From contig NZ_JADQBZ010000003.1 of assembly GCF_016278365.1 (NCBI RefSeq), positions 186,001-250,000 of the forward strand: DNA of 64,000 nucleotides. The letters run 5' to 3'. Numbering within the stretch: position 1 is the stretch's first letter; every line of letters starts with the position of its first letter. The DNA is from Methanolobus sp. (lineage in GTDB: Archaea; Halobacteriota; Methanosarcinia; Methanosarcinales; Methanosarcinaceae). Below are positions 1-8,720 of this stretch, piece after piece. The position numbers were made by a program, and so were the translations under genes. Below the pieces are notes generated by a model. The model ran no database searches and was not told the origin of the DNA. It was given only the letters and a program-made list of their open reading frames with translations.

Positions 1-411
1 AAAGCCCTGGAGATGTGCAAGGAAGGCTGCAGGCAGATAATGGAGATACAGAAGGAAGCTCTCAGGAGTAAGTTTGCAGATGACCAGCTGGCAATCGAGG
101 TCCCTGACGAGATGGTAGAATCCATCGATATAGCGGTCACTCTTGAAGATGTGGTCGAGGAAGAGAGGGAAACCGAAGTAGAAGCTGAGGCCTCCGCAGA
201 GGAAATCACTAAAAGCGATGCAGAAGCAGGTTCAGAGGATGCAGAAATAGAAGACGCAGAGGATGAGTACTCTGTAGAAGACCTGGAAGAAGCAGACGCT
301 GATGAGGAGATTCTGGAAGTGGAGGAAGAGCCTGTTGACCTCATAGATGAGGAAGCGGGAAATGAAGATGAAAAAGTAGCCACCGAAGGAAGTGAGACTC
401 GTGAGCAATGA
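1..411 (+). CDS. rrp41: Exosome exonuclease Rrp41, C-terminal end (partial at left edge)
   Basis: This is the 3' end of an open frame that enters from the left edge. The first residues (KALEMCKEGCRQIMEIQ) match the last helix of archaeal Rrp41, the RNase PH-type catalytic subunit of the RNA exosome, and the next gene is its partner Rrp42. After about residue 33 the frame becomes an acidic, low-complexity tail of roughly 100 residues, very rich in Glu and Asp. Long acidic tails on Rrp41 are, as I recall, a feature of Methanosarcina-type proteins. The TGA stop at 409-411 overlaps the chosen rrp42 start, which suggests coupled translation. The catalytic domain lies outside the window. Confidence 0.85.
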   Translation, partial: KALEMCKEGCRQIMEIQKEALRSKFADDQLAIEVPDEMVESIDIAVTLEDVVEEERETEVEAEASAEEITKSDAEAGSEDAEIEDAEDEYSVEDLEEADADEEILEVEEEPVDLIDEEAGNEDEKVATEGSETREQ

Positions 412-1183
412 AGTAATGTCTGTGTTGAAAAAGGACTATATCTACAACCTGATGCTTAAGGGAAAGCGCGTCGATGGCCGTGCATTCGATCAGGTTAGGG
501 ATATCACACTGGAGACAAGAGTTATAGATAAGGCGGAAGGCTCTGCCTGGGTGAAGTACGGTGAAACCGAGGTTCTTGTTGGTGTAAAAGTACAGGCTGG
601 CGCGCCATACCCTGACTCTGCCGGAGAGGGAGTTATTATAACCAGTCTGGAGCTGAATCCGCTTGCTTCTCCTGAATTTGAGGCAGGTCCTCCAAAAGAG
701 GGCGCCATTGAGATGGCTCGTGTGACAGACAGAGGTATTCGGGAATCAGGCGCAATTGATTTAAGTAAGTTATGTATTACGAAGGGAGAAGAGGTATGGA
801 TTATCTTTATTGATATTCATGTTCTCAATGATGCTGGCAATATCCAGGACGCTTCATCTATCGGTGCAATTGCGGCTCTCATGACTACGACGATCCCTGC
901 TGAGCGTAATGGGAAAGGAGAAGACATGGCGATGCCTATGAGGGATACACCCCTGGCAATCACAGTGGTGAACATAGGTGGCTCCCTGATGGTTGATCCC
1001 GGACGGGATGAGGAAACTGTCTGTGACACAAAGATCACTATCGTCTCAAACCAGGATGGTTCAATATCCGGAATGCAAAAAAGCGGTGATGGTGCGTTAA
1101 CAGAGGAACAGGCACTCAAGGCTGTCGAAATGGCATGTGAAAAGGCAGCCGAGTTGCGAAAAGTTCATCTGTCAAATATCTAA
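401..1183 (+). CDS. rrp42: Exosome complex component Rrp42
   Basis: Non-catalytic RNase PH-fold subunit that alternates with Rrp41 in the hexameric ring of the archaeal exosome, which degrades and tails RNA in the cytoplasm. It begins with the family pattern KKDYIYNLMLKGKRVDGR and keeps the ring-interface segment VGVKVQAGAPYPDS and LELNPLASPEFE; about 260 residues is the normal length. I chose the GTG at 401 because GGAAGTGAG lies five bases upstream; a GTG at 392 and an ATG at 416 are alternatives in the same frame. It overlaps the end of rrp41 by 11 bases, as expected in the exosome operon. Confidence 0.95.
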   Translation: MSNEVMSVLKKDYIYNLMLKGKRVDGRAFDQVRDITLETRVIDKAEGSAWVKYGETEVLVGVKVQAGAPYPDSAGEGVIITSLELNPLASPEFEAGPPKEGAIEMARVTDRGIRESGAIDLSKLCITKGEEVWIIFIDIHVLNDAGNIQDASSIGAIAALMTTTIPAERNGKGEDMAMPMRDTPLAITVVNIGGSLMVDPGRDEETVCDTKITIVSNQDGSISGMQKSGDGALTEEQALKAVEMACEKAAELRKVHLSNI

Positions 1184-1231
1184 TATTCACACTTCAACTG
1201 AATTCATATTTAACTCAAGGAGATTAGACTC

Positions 1232-1519
1232 ATGGCAAAAAAATATACCAAGAAAGGGAGAGTGACCAGATCCGCAGGCAGGTTTGGTGTACGATACGGT
1301 AGGAAAGATCGTAAACTGGTTGCAGACATTGAAGAAAAGATGCGTATGCCTCATGTATGTGCGAAGTGTGCACGTCCGACTGTAAGCAGGGTTGGCACAG
1401 GCATATGGAAATGCGCGAAATGTGACTATACATTTGCCGGTGGTACCTATATCCCACAGACCAGTGTTGGTAAAACAGTTTCACGCCTTGTCAGGAAAGC
1501 CACTGAACAGTTAGCTTAA
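1232..1519 (+). CDS. rpl37ae: Ribosomal protein L37Ae
   Basis: Small zinc-ribbon protein of the large ribosomal subunit, 95 residues, the usual archaeal size. Two CxxC pairs at Cys43/Cys46 and Cys61/Cys64 form the zinc site, and the basic N-terminus ([19 protein letters not shown]) binds rRNA. A clear ribosome binding site, AAGGAGATTA, precedes the ATG. The gene sits between rrp42 and rpoP, the standard order in the archaeal exosome/ribosome operon. Confidence 0.95.
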   Translation: MAKKYTKKGRVTRSAGRFGVRYGRKDRKLVADIEEKMRMPHVCAKCARPTVSRVGTGIWKCAKCDYTFAGGTYIPQTSVGKTVSRLVRKATEQLA

Positions 1520-1526
1520 GGTTAAC

Positions 1527-1664
1527 ATGGATTACAAATGCACGCGCTGCAAACGAAATGTTGAGATCGACTACGAGTACACAGGCATCCGCTGTCCATA
1601 CTGCGGGCACAGGATACTTGTAAAAGAGCGACCGACAACTATCAAGCGCATCAAAGCAGAGTAG
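1527..1664 (+). CDS. rpoP: RNA polymerase subunit P (Rpo12)
   Basis: A 45-residue reading frame starting [20 protein letters not shown]. Cys5, Cys8, Cys23 and Cys26 form the zinc ribbon of RNA polymerase subunit P, the archaeal counterpart of eukaryotic Rpb12, and the tail [16 protein letters not shown] is the family signature. It begins seven bases after the L37Ae stop, so the two are surely co-transcribed. It is short enough to be missed by automated calling. Confidence 0.93.
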   Translation: MDYKCTRCKRNVEIDYEYTGIRCPYCGHRILVKERPTTIKRIKAE

Positions 1665-1670
1665 AAGTAG

Positions 1671-2138
1671 ATGTTAATCACTTCTTCTCGCAAACCTTCC
1701 GCCAGTACGCGTACTTTATGTAAGCTTCTGGCGTCTTTTTTTGGCAGCGATTATTTTAACCGTGGCAAGATGAGCATGAGTGAGGTCCTTGACAATTCTC
1801 ATGGCTCTCCGCTTCTCATAATAGGAGAGTATCATGGGAATCCTGGCAATGTGAGCATATATGATCCGGAAGGATTTTGTGCACTTTCAGCCCACATAAC
1901 TCTCATACCATCTTCCAGCCCATATACCCGCTCTCGTGATTCAATACCTGTTGTAGTCGGAGAAGGTAGCCTTGCATCAGCTTTATCGGGCATGTTGCTG
2001 CTGGAAAATGCAGAGGTGTCCTCCGGTTCTCTGGCGGTTGTTGTTTCAGAGGATAAGATGGATTTCATCGAAAGTGATATCATACTTTTCACCCTGAAAA
2101 TCAGGAGCTACCGGATATACGAGGGTGATTCTCCCTGA
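1671..2138 (+). CDS. Brix domain protein, probable rRNA maturation factor
   Basis: A 155-residue protein that opens with MLITSSRKPSASTRTLCKLL followed by NRGKMSMSEVL, the pattern of archaeal single-domain Brix proteins (Imp4/Rpf2 relatives) that bind rRNA during ribosome assembly. It starts six bases after rpoP and ends in the overlap with pcc1, consistent with the conserved operon. An inverted repeat followed by a T-run near 1704-1743 lies inside the coding part and encodes conserved residues, so I do not read it as a terminator. Confidence 0.85.
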   Translation: MLITSSRKPSASTRTLCKLLASFFGSDYFNRGKMSMSEVLDNSHGSPLLIIGEYHGNPGNVSIYDPEGFCALSAHITLIPSSSPYTRSRDSIPVVVGEGSLASALSGMLLLENAEVSSGSLAVVVSEDKMDFIESDIILFTLKIRSYRIYEGDSP

Positions 2139-2383
2139 GACTGGTTGCCAGGTCAGCACTTGAAACAACCAATGCTTGTAATATTTACAGGTCTTTGAAA
2201 CCTGAGCTTGAAACTCCGGTCACAGAGAGGTCCCGTATAGAGTTAAAGGCAGAGGGGTCCTTTCTGTATCTTACCATAAAGGCAGATGACATTGTTTCTA
2301 TGCGCTCATCACTGAATACCTGGCTGCGCCTGATACAGGTGGCTTACGAAGTGTCTTCATTAAAGGAAGCAGCTTCATATTAA
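2135..2383 (+). CDS. pcc1: KEOPS complex subunit Pcc1
   Basis: Small subunit of the KEOPS complex, which makes the universal t6A modification on tRNA; Pcc1 dimerises and bridges Kae1 units. The frame reads RLVARSALETTNACNIYRSL, then KPELETPVTERSRIELK, with the C-terminal helix SSLNTWLRLIQVAYEVSSL, all typical of Pcc1. No ATG or GTG exists in this frame upstream of the conserved first strand. The best start is a CTG at 2135 that overlaps the Brix TGA as CTGA, preceded by GAGGGTGAT at 2121-2129. A TTG at 2195 would cut off the first strand and helix. The product is certain, the start codon is not. Confidence 0.85.
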   Translation: MRLVARSALETTNACNIYRSLKPELETPVTERSRIELKAEGSFLYLTIKADDIVSMRSSLNTWLRLIQVAYEVSSLKEAASY

Positions 2384-2492
2384 CAAGACCTCATCCTCAT
2401 TAAAAAACGAATTAGTGTGCCTGTTTTTCAAAGGCATCTGTATAGAAACATTAAAATCACTTTAGGTTTATTGGTATGCCAGGTGAAACCAA

Positions 2493-2846
2493 ATGAGTAC
2501 GCAAATACCCCCACAGATACAGAACCAGCTGGCGCAGTTACAGCAAGTTCAGCAGCAGGCACAGTCTCTTGCAATGCAGAAAGCGCAGATGGAATCCTTG
2601 CAGAACGAATCTCAAATGGCGCTTGAAGAGCTTGAGAAACTCTCGGAAGATGCTGTTATTTACAGAACCGTCGGGGAACTCCAGATAAGAACTAACAAGG
2701 AAGACACACTTGTCAAACTTAAAGATAAAGTTGAAACTCTCTCCCTGAGGCTTCAGTCTATTTCCCGGCAGGAGGAACGTATCTCTAAGCGTTTTACGCA
2801 ACTTCAGGAACAACTTGAGCAGGCCATGGGGAACCAGGCACAATAA
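2493..2846 (+). CDS. pfdB: Prefoldin subunit beta
   Basis: Subunit of the hexameric prefoldin co-chaperone, which holds unfolded proteins for the chaperonin. The 117-residue sequence is the expected length and is almost entirely coiled coil: Gln-rich N-terminal helix (QIQNQLAQLQQVQQQAQSLA), a beta-hairpin centre (AVIYRTVGELQIRTNKEDTL) and a C-terminal helix. CAGGTGA lies just upstream of the ATG. It closes the exosome/ribosome operon. Confidence 0.95.
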   Translation: MSTQIPPQIQNQLAQLQQVQQQAQSLAMQKAQMESLQNESQMALEELEKLSEDAVIYRTVGELQIRTNKEDTLVKLKDKVETLSLRLQSISRQEERISKRFTQLQEQLEQAMGNQAQ

Positions 2847-2904
2847 GCCCTATTCCTTACTGGCGTAACCCGGATCAATCTTATATTGATGATCAGAGGT
2901 GTTC

Positions 2905-3897
2905 ATGCAAGTTGAAGAACTGGAGTTTTACAACAGGCTTCTGGATTACCATAATATCCTATATTTATGTCATCGTAATGCCGATCCAGATGCAGTTAGC
3001 AGTGCTTTTGCTCTCGCAGAGGCAATAGGCGGGACCATAGGGCTTGTAGATGGCTGCAACAGAGTTGCTTCCCTTTTGATTGACAGACTGAAAATAAAGG
3101 TAGTTGAAAAGCCCGACCCGGCAGAATATGATATCACACTTGTGGTGGATACGTCCACAATTTCCCAGCTGAATGACATAAAATTAGGGAAGTACTGCGT
3201 TATTGATCATCATGCTACTACTGCACTCATCGAGAATGCCGATTTTTACCTGCACCGCCATGCAACATCCACTGCAGAGATGGTTTTTGGAATCCTTAAG
3301 ATAATGGGAGCGCCCATCATGCGTAGAACCGCCCTGGGCCTGATGACTGGCATTATTACTGACACGGGCCATTTCAAACATGCGACATCAGAAACTTTCA
3401 AAACGGTGTCTGAGATAGTAGCTACAAGCGGAGTGGAATATGCAGAAGTCCTTGAGATGATGGCCACGACCCCACAGGACATATCCATGCGCATAGCTAT
3501 GCTAAAATGCACCACAAGGACCACCATGGAGCGTGTGGATGACTGGCTCATAGTCAATTCACATGTGAACTCTTTCGGAGGGGCAGCTTCCTCCATGTTC
3601 CTTAATATCGGGGCTGACATTGCCCTTATAGGCACATCAAGAGACAATAGTGTAAGGGTCAGTGGAAGAGCCAAGCGTGAGGCAGTGAGTGCCGGTGTCA
3701 ACCTTGGTAAGATCATGGAAGATATAAGTGTTAATTATACCGGGACAGGCGGCGGCCATGCCGGTGCAGCCGGGATAGATGTTGTGGCGGACATGGATGT
3801 CATTGTTGAAGAATGCAAGAGCAGGATACGAAAAGTACTGAAAGGTAAGCCGAATCCTTCCATATGTCCTGCTGTCCTGCAGGAAGACCATGAATAA
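2905..3897 (+). CDS. DHH-family phosphoesterase (RecJ/NrnA-like)
   Basis: Metal-dependent phosphoesterase of the DHH/DHHA1 family. Visible motifs are HRNADPDAVSSAFAL (motif I), VVDTS (motif II) and IDHHAT (motif III, the DHH itself) in the N-terminal domain, and GTGGGHAGAAGID in the C-terminal DHHA1 domain, which grips the substrate. About 330 residues fits NrnA-like enzymes that degrade short oligonucleotides or pAp, but related proteins act on cyclic dinucleotides or single-stranded DNA, so the substrate is open. I prefer the ATG at 2905 over the GTG at 2899 because AGAGGTG lies just upstream. Confidence 0.85.
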   Translation: MQVEELEFYNRLLDYHNILYLCHRNADPDAVSSAFALAEAIGGTIGLVDGCNRVASLLIDRLKIKVVEKPDPAEYDITLVVDTSTISQLNDIKLGKYCVIDHHATTALIENADFYLHRHATSTAEMVFGILKIMGAPIMRRTALGLMTGIITDTGHFKHATSETFKTVSEIVATSGVEYAEVLEMMATTPQDISMRIAMLKCTTRTTMERVDDWLIVNSHVNSFGGAASSMFLNIGADIALIGTSRDNSVRVSGRAKREAVSAGVNLGKIMEDISVNYTGTGGGHAGAAGIDVVADMDVIVEECKSRIRKVLKGKPNPSICPAVLQEDHE

Positions 3898-3915
3898 AAA
3901 TGAAATGGCGATAGA

Positions 3916-5220
3916 ATGAAAGAGTACTGGAACCCATGGATAGAAAGAATGCCTGTTTCCGAGCTGGAAAAGATACAGGAGAAAAAGTTAATCGATCTGG
4001 TAAACTATGTTTACCGGCATTCTGACTTTTACAAAAAGCGTTTTGATGAAGCGGGTGTAAAGCCGGGGGACATAAAATCCCTTGAAGATCTGCAAAAGCT
4101 GCCCTTTACATACAAGAGGGACCTGCGGGACACTTACCCTACAGGTATGTTCTGTGTGCCCAACGAGCAGCTTGTACGCTTCCATGTATCCTCCGGGACA
4201 ACAGGAAAACCTACAGTCGTCGGTTATACCCAGAACGACATTGATGTATGGACCACATCTCTTGCAAGGGCAATGACTTCCATTGGTGTTGGAAGAGGCG
4301 ATATCGTACAGGTAGGTTATGGATATGGCCTGTTCACAGGCGGTCTCGGAGCCCACTATGGTGCCGAGGAGGTAGGTGCAACTGTGCTTCCTGTAAGTTC
4401 AGGCAACACTGAAAGGCAGATAGAACTGATGCAGGACCTGGGTTCAACAGTCATAGCCTGCACTCCATCTTATTTTCTGTTCATGAACGAGGTAGCCAAC
4501 ACAACAGGTATCAGCATAAAGGGGGAGACGCAACTGCGGGTCGGTATCTTCGGCGCGGAGCCATGGACCGAGGAGATGAGGAGGAGGATCGAGGAATTTA
4601 CAGGTATCAAAGCCTATGATATCTATGGCACCTCGGAGCTCAGCGGTCCTCTCTTCACCGAATGCATGTACCAGGACGGCATACACATATGGGCGGACCA
4701 GTTCCTTATCGAGGTCATAGACCCTGTGACAGGCGAGCAGTTATCTGACGGCGAGCGTGGAGAACTTGTCATTACAACACTTGCCAAGGAAGCTCTGCCG
4801 CTTATCAGGTACAGGATAGGCGACATTACCGTCATCAACCGGGGAGAGTGCAAGTGTGGAAGGACCCATCCGCGGATAATGCGCGTACTGGGCCGCGTTG
4901 ACGACATGCTGATCATCAGAGGAATTAATGTCTTCCCAGGGCAGATAGAATCTGTCCTTATGAAAATCCCGCAGGTAGGGGAGCACTTCATGATCGTGGT
5001 GGACAGGATCAACGAACTTGATGTCATGAAAGTCCAGATTGAAATGACCGATGAGGCTTTCAGTGACAAGGTCAATGATATTATGGCGCTTGAATCCAAA
5101 GTGTCATCCTCTCTGAAGCATGTGCTCAATATCGCTGTAAAAGTGGAGCTTGTTGAGAAAGGCAGCCTTCCACGCTCTATGGGTAAAGCTAAGAGAGTTA
5201 TCGACAACAGGAACTTATAA
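3916..5220 (+). CDS. paaK: Phenylacetate-CoA ligase-like enzyme (PaaK family)
   Basis: Adenylate-forming acyl-CoA ligase of 434 residues, normal for PaaK. The ATP-binding motif VSSGTTGKPTVVGYT lies near residue 95, YGTSELSGP near residue 236, and YRIGDITV plus GRVDDMLIIRGINVFPGQIE form the C-terminal lid. The final segment GSLPRSMGKAKRV contains the catalytic Lys region. In methanogens these enzymes are thought to activate aryl acids such as phenylacetate or indoleacetate to CoA esters for making aromatic amino acids. It is followed 42 bases later by an ACT-domain gene, its usual partner. Confidence 0.88.
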   Translation: MKEYWNPWIERMPVSELEKIQEKKLIDLVNYVYRHSDFYKKRFDEAGVKPGDIKSLEDLQKLPFTYKRDLRDTYPTGMFCVPNEQLVRFHVSSGTTGKPTVVGYTQNDIDVWTTSLARAMTSIGVGRGDIVQVGYGYGLFTGGLGAHYGAEEVGATVLPVSSGNTERQIELMQDLGSTVIACTPSYFLFMNEVANTTGISIKGETQLRVGIFGAEPWTEEMRRRIEEFTGIKAYDIYGTSELSGPLFTECMYQDGIHIWADQFLIEVIDPVTGEQLSDGERGELVITTLAKEALPLIRYRIGDITVINRGECKCGRTHPRIMRVLGRVDDMLIIRGINVFPGQIESVLMKIPQVGEHFMIVVDRINELDVMKVQIEMTDEAFSDKVNDIMALESKVSSSLKHVLNIAVKVELVEKGSLPRSMGKAKRVIDNRNL

Positions 5221-5261
5221 TGTCTGTTACGACATAATCTTGATTTGTAAGAGATGGTTCA

Positions 5262-5699
5262 ATGGAAGATAAGATCATAAAGCAAATTTCCATGTTCGCT
5301 GAGAACAAACCGGGTCGTCTTGCCAATATCGCCAGTAACTTCCGCAAGTCCGGGATTAACATAAGGGCGTTCACAATAGCAGAAGCAGGAGACTTCGGCA
5401 TTATCAGAATGGTTGTTGACAGGCCAGACGACGCTCATGAAGTGCTGCATAATGCAGGTTTCACGGTATCTGAGACCAATGTCCTGGGAATCGAGATGGA
5501 AGATGTTCCCGGGGGCCTTGGAAAGATAGCTGACGTGCTGGGTGAAAGGAACATCAATATCGACTATGCATATGCGTTTGTCACAAAGACCGAAAAGGCA
5601 TTGCTGATCCTGAGAGTAAATGATATTGAAGGAGCGATCCTTGTCCTGCAGGGAGCTGGCATCAAACTGATAGATATGGCAGATATCCAGCAGATCTGA
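5262..5699 (+). CDS. Tandem ACT-domain protein
   Basis: A 145-residue protein made of two ACT repeats. The first starts ISMFAENKPGRLANIASNFR and the second GIEMEDVPGGLGKIADVLGE; each has the Pro-Gly-x-Leu turn that binds an amino acid in this fold. Proteins of this type follow PaaK-like ligases in many methanogens and are presumed to sense aromatic amino acids and tune the ligase. No catalytic domain is present, so a purely regulatory role is likely. Confidence 0.85.
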   Translation: MEDKIIKQISMFAENKPGRLANIASNFRKSGINIRAFTIAEAGDFGIIRMVVDRPDDAHEVLHNAGFTVSETNVLGIEMEDVPGGLGKIADVLGERNINIDYAYAFVTKTEKALLILRVNDIEGAILVLQGAGIKLIDMADIQQI

Positions 5700-5774
5700 T
5701 CTGCGGTGATATCTATGCATTTTTACAGTTAGCGACCACCAATATTTTATATTTCTTACTGTTATTCCCTTCAA

Positions 5775-6122
5775 ATGAATGCCGGTATACCTGTGGGTCC
5801 AGTAGACAAACCGAAAAGTAAACTCGGCGGTTCTCACACAACGATCATTGGAGAACGTCAGGGAAAGAAACTTGTGGCTTTGATAAGCCGTCACCCTGAG
5901 ATCAAGAAAATAATCCCTTCAGTGATAACTGTAAAGGGCAAAGCACCTTCAGGCGGAGTCATTACCGGCAAGGTTCAGCGTCCTGATGAACGGGGGAATC
6001 TGAGAATGCTCATCTCCTGTGGTACATCCTTTCAGGAGTTGCGCATCGTCACCACCGTGGGCAACTTGCTGGAAGGTGAGCGGATAATGGGAGAACTGAA
6101 CGCAATGCTTAAAGACGAATGA
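5775..6122 (+). CDS. DUF2103 family protein (function unknown)
   Basis: A 115-residue basic protein. The opening KSKLGGSHTTIIGERQGKKL, the middle IIPSVITVKGKAPSGGVITG and the absence of membrane segments match my recollection of the archaeal DUF2103 family (COG4031), often labelled a predicted metal-binding protein. It lacks a clear Cys cluster, so the metal claim is not supported here. AT-rich sequence about 25-30 bases upstream (ATTTTATATTTC near 5741) may be its TATA box, giving a nearly leaderless mRNA. It lies 16 bases before methanogenesis marker 12, so the two are probably one operon. Confidence 0.7.
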   Translation: MNAGIPVGPVDKPKSKLGGSHTTIIGERQGKKLVALISRHPEIKKIIPSVITVKGKAPSGGVITGKVQRPDERGNLRMLISCGTSFQELRIVTTVGNLLEGERIMGELNAMLKDE

Positions 6123-6138
6123 GTTTCAGGCTGGTAGC

Positions 6139-7116
6139 ATGTTTATCGGAATAGACCATGGTACAACTGCGATGCGTTTTGCATCGAACGGCACGGAAAA
6201 TGCTGAAGTGATCAAGCTGGAAGTCCCAAGACAGGACATTGCTGAGATGAGTGAGGAACAGGTGATATCCCTGATGGAGGAAAGTTTCGGTGTGACAGGC
6301 AGTGAAATTGAAATGATGGCAGTTACTTATTCCATGGGGGACAGCATAACTTCCATTGAGAACATTCACCATGTGCAGAACCGTGGAGTGAGAAGCATTG
6401 AAGGTGCCGGTAAGAGGACCGGAGGAGGCAGCCGTGTGTTCGATGCCATACAGAATTCGGGCATTCCTGCTGTCGTCATACCTGGGATACATGATAAAAG
6501 CCGTACTGATCCCCGCCTTAATGTTTTCTCCCACTCCACAAGTCCTGAGAAGATAGGTATAGCATATCATGCTTTCTGCATGGGTTTTGACGATTTTGTA
6601 CTATCGGACATAAGCTCCAACACCGTCACTCTTGGAGTTGCAAGTGGGAAGGTAATCGGGGCTATAGATGCATGTATCTTCGCTCCGGGACTCATCCACG
6701 GCCCTCTTGATGTGCAGGCGCTAAGAGATGTGGACGCCGGCAAGATCAGTGCCAATGAGGCTTTCACTAAAGCAGGCGTGCTCAGGCATACTCCCTTCTC
6801 AGACAGGCATGAACTGTTAAAAGCAGCTCTTAGCGGTGACCCTGAAGCACTCCTGGCACTGGATACCATAGCTCTTTTCGCAGCCATGGAAATATCCTGT
6901 ATGCAGATCCTGTTGAAAGACTATGGTGTGGTTGGCAAAGTAGTCCTGGAAGGCTCTGTTGGAGAGGTTCCCCGTGTAGTTGAAAAGATTAACGATCACC
7001 TGGGAACAAAATGCCATGTGCTTGACAGGTGGAGCGCTGCTATCGGATGTGCTGAGATAGCGCGCGACATTGCTGCCGGCTCTGACAACATACTGGGCAT
7101 ACCTGTAAATTTATGA
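6139..7116 (+). CDS. Methanogenesis marker protein 12
   Basis: A 325-residue protein of the ASKHA (sugar-kinase/actin) fold: it begins MFIGIDHGTTAMRF, the phosphate-1 loop of that fold, and has a second nucleotide-loop-like segment near residue 160 (LSDISSNTVTLGVASG). The sequence matches methanogenesis marker protein 12 (DUF1464-related), conserved in nearly all methanogens and absent elsewhere, with a role not established. It probably uses or binds ATP. It is followed by a convergent gene pair containing marker 11, so two marker genes lie within 3 kb. Confidence 0.85.
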   Translation: MFIGIDHGTTAMRFASNGTENAEVIKLEVPRQDIAEMSEEQVISLMEESFGVTGSEIEMMAVTYSMGDSITSIENIHHVQNRGVRSIEGAGKRTGGGSRVFDAIQNSGIPAVVIPGIHDKSRTDPRLNVFSHSTSPEKIGIAYHAFCMGFDDFVLSDISSNTVTLGVASGKVIGAIDACIFAPGLIHGPLDVQALRDVDAGKISANEAFTKAGVLRHTPFSDRHELLKAALSGDPEALLALDTIALFAAMEISCMQILLKDYGVVGKVVLEGSVGEVPRVVEKINDHLGTKCHVLDRWSAAIGCAEIARDIAAGSDNILGIPVNL

Positions 7117-7184
7117 ACAACTCCACGTTATGCCTATTGGATATTTGCAACTTCAAACCTTAACACTTCTCCTGACATTAAAGC

Positions 7185-8720
7185 TCAGAATCTCAAGCAC
7201 TTACATTTAACGTAGATCACGGAAACACCTCTGGCCTGCAGTTTGCCTGCAATCATCCGTTCCAGTTCCTTTTCAACTGCTGTTTCCTTTATGCTACAGA
7301 CACCTGCATCAATATCGAATACTGCCATATCCGGAACCAGCGCACGGACCGCTTCCTTAATATCCGGTGTTGGCTGCCCACCTGTCATAGCTGCGATATC
7401 GTTCTGCAGCACAATGATAAGCACATCTGAACCATGATCCACTGCATTTATGAGTCCCACAATACCCGAGTGAGCGAGCCCAAAATCACCTATGACCGCA
7501 ATTCCCTTTTCAGGAAAACCGCAGGCTGTGGAGATAGCTCCTCCCAGTGAGAATCCGGTGTCAACAGCTCCAAGAGGCTCGGGTGCCGTGCGTATGGAGC
7601 ATCCCATATCCCCTGCGATCATAACATCAAGCCTGCGTAGTGTCCGGTAAAGGGGCATGTAGGGACAATCGCTGCATATCGGCTTTGATCCCCTTTCTGC
7701 TATTGTCTGGATGGATGTGTATTCAGTTACATGTGGCCTATCAAGATTCGCCAGGGCAAACCCAATATTTTCCCGGTCCAGGAGCCCGTACGGAAGATGG
7801 CCTGTTTCTTTTCCGGAGATATTACCAAGTATTCTGATATGGGATTCTATAAAGGGCTCGCTCTCCTCCGCAACAAGGAGGCTCTCGTGCTTTTTCACAA
7901 AATTTGCCACCAGCATGTAGGGAAAAGGCGACACTATGCCAAGTGCAAGATGGGAAACCTCCGCCCACCTAGTGTTTTCAGACAGGAGTTCATCTACGAT
8001 CGCAGATGGTATGCCGGAAGATATGATTCCTATAGACCCCCTTATAGATACTCGGCTCAGGGAACTATTTTCCGCCTCCCTGTTTAGGAGTGGATAGGAC
8101 TTCTGGTGGAATCGCTGGTGTTTACCGTGCATTGTGAGTTTCCACATGGACGGGTCAAAGAGCTTCAATTGAGTGTCGCAAGAGCGGGCTATTCTCCGGA
8201 TACTGCCTTCACTTTTCTCAAGCCTGTCCGTGACCCTGACTATTACAGGTGTGCTTGTTTCCTCTGATATCTCAAAGGCCCGGATGAGGCATTTATAAGC
8301 GCTTTCCGGGCCGGAGGGGTCAAAGACTGCAACCTCGGCTATTTTTCCATACCATCTGGAGTCCTGCTCATTCTGGGACCCTATGGCTGCAGGGTCATCA
8401 CCGGCAAGGATGACCACGCCGGCACCGATTGTATGCGTGACCGAGGTTATCAGGGGGTCTGCCAGGAGATTCATCCCGACGTGCTTGACAAGCACGAGTG
8501 ACCTGCAACCAGAGACCGATGCTCCCAACGCAGTTTCCATCGCAGATTTCTCGCTGGTGAACCAGTGGAACTCATATGCTCCCTTGCTTTTTTCCCGGAT
8601 GAACTTCCCGGCGACTGCCGTAATCGGAAAGCCGGCAACTGCAGTAATTCGTTTTACACTGCTGTCAACTGATGCAAGATACAGTGCATCAAGTCCCGTA
8701 GTATGAATATTATCATTCAT
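7185..8720 (-). CDS. IorA-like thiamine pyrophosphate enzyme, no ferredoxin tail
   Basis: A 511-residue 2-oxoacid oxidoreductase-like protein related to the alpha chain of indolepyruvate:ferredoxin oxidoreductase. The N-terminal half resembles the pyrimidine-binding domain. CSDCPYMPLY near residue 360 is the CxxC segment that precedes the TPP domain, and GDFGLAHSGIVGLINAV with VLQND is the TPP/Mg signature. IorA proteins normally exceed 600 residues and end in two 4Fe-4S ferredoxin motifs; this one stops before them and no iorB lies nearby. Its start overlaps the end of methanogenesis marker 11 by 8 bases, so the two are translated together. The substrate is unknown. Confidence 0.75.
   Translation of the reverse strand: MNDNIHTTGLDALYLASVDSSVKRITAVAGFPITAVAGKFIREKSKGAYEFHWFTSEKSAMETALGASVSGCRSLVLVKHVGMNLLADPLITSVTHTIGAGVVILAGDDPAAIGSQNEQDSRWYGKIAEVAVFDPSGPESAYKCLIRAFEISEETSTPVIVRVTDRLEKSEGSIRRIARSCDTQLKLFDPSMWKLTMHGKHQRFHQKSYPLLNREAENSSLSRVSIRGSIGIISSGIPSAIVDELLSENTRWAEVSHLALGIVSPFPYMLVANFVKKHESLLVAEESEPFIESHIRILGNISGKETGHLPYGLLDRENIGFALANLDRPHVTEYTSIQTIAERGSKPICSDCPYMPLYRTLRRLDVMIAGDMGCSIRTAPEPLGAVDTGFSLGGAISTACGFPEKGIAVIGDFGLAHSGIVGLINAVDHGSDVLIIVLQNDIAAMTGGQPTPDIKEAVRALVPDMAVFDIDAGVCSIKETAVEKELERMIAGKLQARGVSVIYVKCKCLRF

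Noticed and set aside
1704-1743. Inverted repeat followed by T-run resembling a terminator
   Set aside because: It lies inside the Brix coding region and encodes conserved residues.
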